Shown: positions 22,459-27,339 of the stretch, piece after piece
How positions within the stretch are numbered: position 1 is the first letter of the stretch
Layout: every line of letters starts with the position of its first letter
DNA from: an uncultured Collinsella sp.
Lineage (GTDB): Bacteria; Actinomycetota; Coriobacteriia; Coriobacteriales; Coriobacteriaceae
DNA length: 27,339 bases
Direction of reading: 5' to 3'
Assembly (NCBI GenBank): GCA_900544385.1
Contig: UQVD01000015.1
Location: forward strand, 1-27,339
Notes under the pieces: generated by a model
The model's input: the letters and a program-made list of their open reading frames with translations, nothing else
The model's database searches: none
Told to the model about the DNA's origin: nothing
Program-made: the position numbers and the translations under genes

Positions 22459-24075
22459 TTACTGCTCCTTCTCAATTGCGTTTTCGACCTTGTCGCGCAT
22501 CTCGGCGACCTTCATGCCAAAGATAATCTGGATATTGTTGCCGTTGCGGTTGATGCCGCTGTTGGGCACGTGGTTGATGAGGTTCTCATCGATGAGGTCC
22601 GGGTTCTTAACGTTCACACGAAGACGCGTAAAGCAGTTCTCGAGCTCCTCGATGTTGTCCTTGCCACCAAGACCCGCGACCAGGTCGGCAATACCTGCAT
22701 CGACGCCCTCTGCGGGAGCTGCGGCAACAGCGCCCTGCTTCACCGCAACAGATGCGGCGGCCTCGCCCTCGGCAACGGACTCGGCGAGCTCGGACTCCTC
22801 CTCGCGACCAGGCGTGTGGAGATTGAGCTTCTTGATAAGGAAGGTAAAGAGGAAGAAGTACAGAGCGGCGTTGACGACTCCAAGCACCAGCATAACCGGC
22901 CAGTTGGTCTTATCGACACCGAGGACCAGGTTGGAGACCACGATGTTGATAATGCCGCCTGCAGTCGAAGCGGGCACGGAGAGGACCTTGAGCAGGACCA
23001 GGAAGATGCCGGAAAGAACCGAGTGAACAACAAAGAGCACGGGAGCGGCAAAGACAAAGAGGAAGTCCATGGGCTCGGTGACACAGGAGAGCACGGCGGT
23101 GATGATCAGCGGGATGATAACGGCCTTGGTCTTATCCTTGTTCCCCTTGTAAGCGGTGAAGATAAAGGCGAGACCGATACCGATGTAGGGCCACAAGTTG
23201 TTGAAGGTGTAGCTGTTGAAGTAGGTGCTATCGGAGAAGGGCTGGCCCGTCATTGCCATCTCGGCAACACGGATGGGATAAGCGCCGGCGATAACCTGAT
23301 CACCCAGCGTAAGGGTGCCGCCCACATCGGAGAACTGGAACGGGGTGTAGATGAGGTGGTGCAGACCGGTGGGAACGAGCAGCTTGTTGAGCATGCCGTA
23401 GATAAACAGACCGATGTTGCCCGACTCCTTAATGATGCCGGCAACGGAGGAGATGGCACCCTGAACCGGAGGCCAAACGATGCAGAAGCCAGCGCCCATG
23501 ATCCAGGAAATGATGATCATGATCAGGAACGGGAAGCGAACGCCCGAGAACATCGAAAGGGCAATGGGGAACTGCTTGTTCGAGTACTTGTTGAACACGG
23601 CACCGGTGATGCAACCAAGGATGATGCCGCCAAACACGCCGGTATCGAGCACCTGGATGCCCATAACGGTGGCCTGGCCGGTTCCGGTAAGACCGAGCAT
23701 GCCGCTCGCATCGGCAAGAGAGCCGGTGGCGTTGAGCACGATGTTGTTAGCCTGCAGGAACAGGAAGAACGACATCAGGGCGATCAGCGAAGCATGGCCC
23801 TTGTTCTTCTTTGCCATGGCGCCGGCGATGCCCACGCAGAACAGAATCGAGAGGTTGTTGATGATAAACATCAGCGACTGATAGACAACGGCGCCCACAA
23901 GCTGGAACGGACCGGAGCCCAGTACGGGGACCAAAGCGCAGATGGTCTTGTTGGTCAGAATGATGCCCACGATGAGCAGGATGCCGGCAACCGAGAGATA
24001 CATCATCGGCTGGACGATTGACTTCGCGAACACCTCCAACGGCGCTTTGAAATTGAACTTCTTTTTTGCGGTCAT
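22459..24075 (-). CDS. PTS alpha-glucoside transporter, EIICB subunit (GlvC/MalX-like)
   Basis: A 538-residue membrane permease of the glucose/alpha-glucoside PTS family. EIIC spans about residues 15-405 with many membrane segments and the substrate loop around GLHHLIYTPFQ and TEPMDFLFVF. A charged linker leads to EIIB (about 450-538), whose phosphorylated cysteine is C481 in LENCFTRLRV. No EIIA is fused; a separate EIIA is encoded in the operon. GGGGAG upstream fixes ATG 24075. The neighbouring 6-phospho-alpha-glucosidase suggests maltose or another alpha-glucoside as substrate; sequence alone does not distinguish them. Confidence 0.93.
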   Translation of the reverse strand: MTAKKKFNFKAPLEVFAKSIVQPMMYLSVAGILLIVGIILTNKTICALVPVLGSGPFQLVGAVVYQSLMFIINNLSILFCVGIAGAMAKKNKGHASLIALMSFFLFLQANNIVLNATGSLADASGMLGLTGTGQATVMGIQVLDTGVFGGIILGCITGAVFNKYSNKQFPIALSMFSGVRFPFLIMIIISWIMGAGFCIVWPPVQGAISSVAGIIKESGNIGLFIYGMLNKLLVPTGLHHLIYTPFQFSDVGGTLTLGDQVIAGAYPIRVAEMAMTGQPFSDSTYFNSYTFNNLWPYIGIGLAFIFTAYKGNKDKTKAVIIPLIITAVLSCVTEPMDFLFVFAAPVLFVVHSVLSGIFLVLLKVLSVPASTAGGIINIVVSNLVLGVDKTNWPVMLVLGVVNAALYFFLFTFLIKKLNLHTPGREEESELAESVAEGEAAASVAVKQGAVAAAPAEGVDAGIADLVAGLGGKDNIEELENCFTRLRVNVKNPDLIDENLINHVPNSGINRNGNNIQIIFGMKVAEMRDKVENAIEKEQ

Positions 24076-24174
24076 AGCGGTACTCCCCTTCCTTTTCCGC
24101 AAATTAAGACAGATGTGCCCTGGGCAAGACCGTAAGCCCTGCCTTATATCAATCGATGTGTGGGCACGTTATGC

Positions 24175-25041
24175 CTAGAGACCAGGTTCTCCAAGCAGGT
24201 TAACAATGTGATATGCGAGATAACTCTTCTCGGCATCGGTAACGACAACGTTAAAGGTAGACGACAAGTGGGCGGCTATGGCGTCCGCGCACGAGAATGC
24301 GCACGGATACGCCGTTTCATCGATTCGGAACAGCGCGTCGCCACTGATTTGCCCGGCCGTAGGATCGAGTGCTCGCTGTGCGAAAAACTGCAGGTGACGA
24401 ACGAAGCGTTCGTAAGGCAGCGAGGTGTCATCGAGGGTCGTAGCATAGCGCTCGGAAACAATCGCAAGCACGTCGCGAACAAGCTGGACCGAGATGATTA
24501 GACGGTCAGAGCGCTGCGGCATGGTGGCGTTGACGATATGCAAGGTAATGAAACCCTGCTCCTCCTCGCTCATCTCAATGCCCAGATAGTCCTTAATAAT
24601 CTGAAGGGCACGGCCCGCAAGCGCGTACTCCTTGCGATAGAACTGCTGGATCTCGAGCAGCAGCGGGTTCTCGCAGGGAACGCCTTTGCGCTCGCGATCG
24701 AGGGCGAGGCTAATATGGTCTGCGAGAGCGATGAGGATCTTGTCATTGATATCGACATTGAGCTCTCGACGAAGCATCTGAACGATGTCCTCGGAAATCA
24801 CGAGGTTGACGGTGGGGATGGACTCCAAAAGATGTGCCAAGCGGTCAATCGTACGCGAATCCTGAGAAGTTCCCTCCTGCAACGCGTAGGTCTTTTCGAT
24901 CGACGCCTCGTCGATGGCATCGCCGGCATGACGGCCAAAGCAGAGGCCTCGACCGATGACGATGAGCTCGGAGCCATCGTCCGAAGTGACCATTGCGACG
25001 TTGTTGTTAAAAACTCGCTTGATAACCACGGTACCCACCAT
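24175..25041 (-). CDS. licT: LicT/BglG-family transcriptional antiterminator
   Basis: A 288-residue RNA-binding antiterminator. Residues 1-55 form the CAT domain (IKRVFNNNVAMV), which binds a ribonucleic antiterminator hairpin. Two PTS regulation domains follow. The four regulatory histidines are all present: H109, H168, H216 and H278, matching LicT H100, H159, H207 and H269 with a constant offset of nine. It should therefore be inhibited by phosphorylation from its own EIIB and activated through HPr. It lies 6 bases after the EIIA gene and before EIICB, an arrangement consistent with control of its own operon. A candidate target hairpin is at 25641-25673. Confidence 0.93.
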   Translation of the reverse strand: MVGTVVIKRVFNNNVAMVTSDDGSELIVIGRGLCFGRHAGDAIDEASIEKTYALQEGTSQDSRTIDRLAHLLESIPTVNLVISEDIVQMLRRELNVDINDKILIALADHISLALDRERKGVPCENPLLLEIQQFYRKEYALAGRALQIIKDYLGIEMSEEEQGFITLHIVNATMPQRSDRLIISVQLVRDVLAIVSERYATTLDDTSLPYERFVRHLQFFAQRALDPTAGQISGDALFRIDETAYPCAFSCADAIAAHLSSTFNVVVTDAEKSYLAYHIVNLLGEPGL

Positions 25042-25047
25042 AAGAAT

Positions 25048-25560
25048 TTACTCGGAAAGCCAGACGACAGGCTCTTTAACAGCAACAGGGCCGGAAGCAT
25101 GCTCACGAAGAGTCGAGTTCTCCGAACGCTCGCACACGATAACGAAGACCGTGGGATCGAAGCCGGCAGCGCGAACCGCGTCGAAATCGACCTCGACGAG
25201 GGGCTGGCCCGCGTCGACATGGTCACCCTGGGCAACAAGCGCATGGAAGCCCTTGCCCTCAAGCTTAACAGTGTCGATTCCGATGTGCAGCATCACCTGA
25301 GCAGAGCTGTCGTCGGACATGATGCCCAGCGCGTGCTCAGTCGGAAACAGCGCCGCAACGGTACCGGAAACAGGAGCGCACACCGTTCCCTCTTGGGGAA
25401 CCACGGCAACGCCATCGCCCACTGCACGACTGCTAAAAGCGGGGTCATTGGTATTTTCTAGATTAACAAGCTCGCCGGAAACAGGGGCGAGAATCTCGAA
25501 CTCGGAAGTCGCAGTCGCCTGCTTGTCCGAGCCACCCATAAGGCGAGAAAAGAAACCCAT
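25048..25560 (-). CDS. PTS EIIA component, glucose (Crr) type
   Basis: A 170-residue soluble EIIA-Glc-type protein that carries phosphate from HPr to EIIB. H92 in VMLHIGIDTVKL is the phosphorylated histidine and H76 in PTEHALGI its partner, corresponding to H90 and H75 of E. coli Crr. FEILAPVSGELVNL and GTVCAPVSGTV are typical strands. AAGGGA about 9 bases upstream supports ATG 25560 over in-frame starts at 25578 and 25623. It is the first gene of the operon and supplies the domain missing from the EIICB protein. Confidence 0.93.
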   Translation of the reverse strand: MGFFSRLMGGSDKQATATSEFEILAPVSGELVNLENTNDPAFSSRAVGDGVAVVPQEGTVCAPVSGTVAALFPTEHALGIMSDDSSAQVMLHIGIDTVKLEGKGFHALVAQGDHVDAGQPLVEVDFDAVRAAGFDPTVFVIVCERSENSTLREHASGPVAVKEPVVWLSE

Positions 25561-25586
25561 GGTGGCATGTCCCTTCATAAATATAG

Positions 25587-25673
25587 CCCAACCAAAATCA
25601 ACCGAATGCATCCATAGAGACACACCCGTTCAAAGACTTTGGTTAGGCCCACGTCCGAGGGGACTCGGTAACC
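25587..25673 (-). promoter_or_regulatory. Leader with mutually exclusive hairpins, candidate LicT target
   Basis: On the minus strand GGTTACCGAG (from 25673) can pair with CTCGG and TAACC, closing at 25641. The same CCTAACCAAA (25647-25638) can instead pair with TTTGGTTGGG (25596-25587). Alternative pairing is the logic of BglG/LicT control, and GGAAGGTTACCGAG loosely resembles the 5' half of a RAT element. No clear U-run follows, so the terminator part is not convincing. Confidence 0.35.
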
Positions 25674-25698
25674 TTCCGCATTTCTTTTTACGGGGGTT

Positions 25699-25726
25699 AT
25701 TGTAGACAAGCCCAAAGCCGGAACAA
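25699..25726 (-). promoter_or_regulatory. Promoter of the alpha-glucoside operon
   Basis: On the minus strand TTGTTC (25726-25721) and TACAAT (25704-25699) are separated by 16 bases. Transcription would start near 25692, giving a leader of about 130 bases with the alternative hairpins. Confidence 0.5.
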
Positions 25727-25741
25727 TCATTATGACCGGCG

Positions 25742-25772
25742 AACGGTATTTTTTCTCCGATAAACGGTATTT
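25742..25772. promoter_or_regulatory. Direct repeat AACGGTATTT, 21-base period
   Basis: AACGGTATTT occurs at 25742-25751 and again at 25763-25772, exactly two helical turns apart and just upstream of the predicted operon promoter. This is the geometry of an activator binding two sites on one DNA face. The protein is unknown. Confidence 0.5.
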
Positions 25773-25833
25773 AGGCGGCACTTAGGGACGTTCCTTTCCC
25801 GCCGGCACCCAGGGGCACTCCTCACTCTGGTGC

Positions 25834-25886
25834 ATTAGGGTCAGGTTTGTTTGCACCAGGTTGGTGCAGATTAACCTGTCCCCAAT
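25834..25886. repeat. Imperfect palindrome between EFR1 gene and PTS operon
   Basis: Two 25-base arms (25834-25858 and 25862-25886) flank GGT. They share ATT-GGG-CAGGTT and end in a perfect TGCACCA/TGGTGCA stem. The right arm contains CTGTCCCCAAT, the complement of the TTGGGGACAG core. It begins downstream of the EFR1 gene stop and has no U-run, so it is not a classical terminator. Confidence 0.75.
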
Positions 25887-25904
25887 GCAGCAATTTCGTA
25901 TGCG

Positions 25905-26666
25905 CTAGATGAAGAGCTCGCATTCCTTCCGCACGACGCAAACCTTGCTCAACATCTGGGAAACAGCGGATAGCTTGTTGGGATCAAGCTTGCGAGCGCC
26001 TCGCGGACATACGGCGATGCAGCGCATGCAGGAGATGCACGCCTCGCCAACTGCTCGCTTGGGGTCGCCCTTGTCGATAGCACAAACGGGGCACGCCGCG
26101 GCGCATGCACCGCAGGAGGCGCAATCCTCTGTTGCCTCGGGTGCCATACGGCGACCTCCAGCTTGTTTATAAGGACGATTGCCGGGGATAGAGGGCTCGG
26201 ACGCATCCTCAGCCAACAGCTTTTGCTGAATTTGTTGCGCAAACTCTGCGAGCTGCGCCGCATCCTGCGCATCCGGACGACCGGCAGCAAACTGTCGTGC
26301 AATGGAATGTTCTGCAATGGCTGCAACTGCCGCGATCACCCGGAATCCCGCATGCTTCGCAACGTCCTCCAGCTCTACGAGCGTGTCCTCAAACGCGCGG
26401 TTTCCGTATACGCAAACCAAAACAGCCCGAGCCCCGTTGCCGCGCACCATGCCCAACCGGTCAGCCACCACAGCCGGGATTCTACCGGCATACGCCGGCA
26501 CAGAGATTACGGCCACGTCGTCCTCGGTCATCGAGACAGCGCTGAAATCTAGCCCGCTAACGGTCAGATCGACGGTAACGGTATTCTTGTCCAGTGCCCC
26601 GGCCACAAGGCCAGACACCTTCTGCGTTCCACCCGTCGGACTAAACACAATTTCGAATACGCTCAT
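25905..26666 (-). CDS. EFR1-family flavodoxin/ferredoxin fusion protein
   Basis: A 253-residue protein with an N-terminal flavodoxin-like domain (FMN phosphate loop FSPTGGTQKVS, residues 8-18; VISVPAYAGRIP) and a C-terminal ferredoxin with two [4Fe-4S] motifs, CASCGACAAACP and CISCMRCIAVCP. The proximal Cys pair pattern is complete in both. EFR1 proteins are electron carriers of anaerobes with no fixed partner. GGAGGGTG precedes ATG 26666. It is a single gene; the hydrogenase operon about 5 kb away is a possible but unproven redox partner. The linker between domains is rich in Ala, Gln and Asp. Confidence 0.92.
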   Translation of the reverse strand: MSVFEIVFSPTGGTQKVSGLVAGALDKNTVTVDLTVSGLDFSAVSMTEDDVAVISVPAYAGRIPAVVADRLGMVRGNGARAVLVCVYGNRAFEDTLVELEDVAKHAGFRVIAAVAAIAEHSIARQFAAGRPDAQDAAQLAEFAQQIQQKLLAEDASEPSIPGNRPYKQAGGRRMAPEATEDCASCGACAAACPVCAIDKGDPKRAVGEACISCMRCIAVCPRGARKLDPNKLSAVSQMLSKVCVVRKECELFI

Positions 26667-26749
26667 CGAGACACCCTCCCCCTACGTCTGGCAACGCGTC
26701 AAGCCGTTTTCACATCCAGCCAGAGTATACGGCACGTGGGATCCCCATT

Positions 26750-26778
26750 TTGGTGCATCAAGCACCCCAATGCACCAA
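26750..26778. repeat. TTGGTGCAT inverted repeat upstream of the EFR1 gene
   Basis: TTGGTGCAT (26750-26758) and ATGCACCAA (26770-26778) are perfect reverse complements with an 11-base loop. The same GGTGCA word appears in the palindrome on the other side of the gene. Confidence 0.7.
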
Positions 26779-26802
26779 CCCTACGCTGTCTGCCTCTTCG
26801 TT

Positions 26803-26841
26803 TTGTATAAATTACGGTACAGATTGTATATATTTACGGGA
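26803..26841. promoter_or_regulatory. AT-rich direct repeat, 21-base period
   Basis: TTGTATAAATTACGGTA (from 26803) is followed 21 bases later by TTGTATATATTTACGGGA. Each contains a possible -10 element and an ACGG(T/G)A word also present in the direct repeats at 25742-25772. Confidence 0.4.
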
Positions 26842-26878
26842 TACCGCCGTGTTCTCCCGAGGTACCCCATCCTGGCCC

Positions 26879-27121
26879 GTGCAAAAAACGGAGTATTCTG
26901 CAACGTGACCGCGCCAGCAATACCCCGAGCGGGCAAACCTTTAGGGCGCTGCGTCATTTTGGGTTCCGACATGGCGAGAATGACGCGCCCCTGCTCCGGA
27001 AAACGACGAAATCTGACTCAGAACGCTCGCTAGGGATATCCGAAAGCCACCGTTGGCGACGTCAAATCATATGCAGACAACTCGAACTGCAGAATACTCC
27101 AAAAAATGCACGGCGCACCCC
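26879..27121. repeat. 243-base element with 24-base terminal inverted repeats
   Basis: The left end (26879-26902) reads GTGCA, six bases, GGAGTATTCTGCA. The right end (27098-27121) is its reverse complement except for the six-base block (AAAAAC against TTTTTT). Inside is a further hairpin, GCGTCATT (26951-26958) with AATGACGC (26979-26986). There is no internal gene and no obvious target-site duplication. It resembles a small non-autonomous mobile element. Confidence 0.6.
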
Positions 27122-27218
27122 ATGGGACCCATTGCCGCATGGTAGGAAACAGGCCCACGGCATCCTCTAGATGCATTCCCGAGGAAATCACATTTGAACT
27201 AGCGATCGGATACGGCAA

Positions 27219-27255
27219 ACAAAAAGGGCCCCGAGCGTAGTTGCTCGGGGCCCTT
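27219..27255 (-). terminator. Intrinsic terminator for a gene beyond the contig end
   Basis: AAGGGCCCCGAGC (27224-27236) pairs perfectly with GCTCGGGGCCCTT (27243-27255). On the minus strand it runs into TTTTTGTTTG. It therefore ends a minus-strand gene whose body lies to the right. Confidence 0.9.
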
Positions 27256-27268
27256 GGTTCACCTCGCT

Positions 27269-27291
27269 CTAGCGGGCGATGCGTATGTTAC
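27269..27291 (-). CDS. Possible last codons of a truncated gene
   Basis: The minus strand reads ...N-I-R-I-A-R-stop (TAG at 27271-27269), 13 bases before the terminator stem. Only six codons remain before the adapter, so neither the frame nor the product can be established. Confidence 0.3.
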
Positions 27292-27339
27292 CTGTCTCTT
27301 ATACACATCTCCGAGCCCACGAGACCGATCAGTATCTCG
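27292..27339. other. Illumina Nextera adapter and index, right end
   Basis: CTGTCTCTTATACACATCT begins at 27292, followed by CCGAGCCCACGAGAC, an 8-base index CGATCAGT and ATCTCG. This is the i7-side adapter in reverse complement, matching the left end. It is not genomic. Confidence 0.98.

Larger units (their letters stand above)
26667..27268. other. Gene-free region rich in repeats
   Basis: No reading frame here has both length and a ribosome binding site; the best (62-63 residues on the minus strand) have neither family likeness nor start signals. The region holds a GGTGCAT hairpin, a 21-base-period direct repeat in an AT-rich patch, a 243-base inverted-repeat element and a terminator, each listed separately. 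Confidence 0.6.

Noticed and set aside
21049..24021. 990-codon open frame on the plus strand
   Set aside because: It is antisense to the GH4 and EIICB genes, both with clear motifs. The translated sequence is Val/Leu/Asp/Gly-rich in the way typical of the complement of GC-rich genes, and no ribosome binding site precedes it.
26750..27121. CRISPR array
   Set aside because: Repeats are inverted or in single pairs, without regular direct repeats and unique spacers; no cas genes occur.
27030..27218. 62-codon minus-strand frame near the right end
   Set aside because: No ribosome binding site, no family likeness, and it overlaps one arm of the inverted-repeat element.

Overview
The window is one complete assembly contig, not a slice of a longer one. 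It begins and ends in Illumina Nextera (Tn5) adapter sequence, so genomic DNA runs from about 42 to 27291. High GC, strict-anaerobe chemistry ([FeFe] hydrogenase, ferredoxin-like proteins, PTS sugar uptake), Tat-like lipoprotein signals and the gene set suggest a gut actinobacterium of the Coriobacteriia, most likely Collinsella or a close relative. This assignment is inference from gene content; no rRNA or tRNA is present.

Layout. 42-1872 (minus) is the first 610 residues of an AddB-like recombination nuclease/helicase subunit, cut off by the contig end. A YerC/TrpR-like regulator (2092-2391, minus) and a small phage-holin-4-type membrane protein (2715-3080, plus) follow. An Rrf2-type regulator (3216-3644, minus) is divergent from cysK (3898-4836), followed by mnmA (5015-6115); this looks like a sulfur-handling block. 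A HipA-like kinase fused to a DNA-binding domain (6124-7497, minus) carries its own candidate operator. Next come an M42 aminopeptidase (7636-8664, minus), fucO (8920-10086, minus), a YoaK/DUF1275 membrane protein (10252-10968, minus) and a YgiQ radical SAM protein (11237-13372, plus). The last converges with a CPBP membrane protease (13369-14280, minus) preceded by an orphan RelB/DinJ antitoxin (14304-14525, minus).

14741-20816 is a tightly coupled minus-strand operon. In transcription order it encodes a NuoF-tail/GltD-like flavoprotein, a multi-cluster [FeFe] hydrogenase, a Tat-type substrate-binding lipoprotein and an ABC permease fused to its own ATPase. Junctions are a 7-base overlap or gaps of 2-3 bases, so a TauABC/SsuABC-like importer appears to be produced together with an NAD(P)H-linked hydrogenase. 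This is the most intriguing gene arrangement in the window.

21073-25560 is an alpha-glucoside utilisation operon on the minus strand: EIIA, a LicT-type antiterminator, EIICB and a GH4 6-phospho-alpha-glucosidase. An EFR1-type flavodoxin/ferredoxin protein (25905-26666, minus) lies upstream. The last 600 bases hold no convincing complete gene but contain direct repeats, a 243-base element bounded by 24-base inverted repeats, and a terminator for a gene beyond the contig end.

Non-coding structure is rich. A family of short repeats with the core TTGGGGAC(G/A)G recurs at gene ends and in intergenic spaces. One pair forms a 33-base perfect inverted repeat, and another tandem pair encodes the C-terminus and stop codon of the RelB-like antitoxin. 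A 130-base nested palindrome lies just after fucO.
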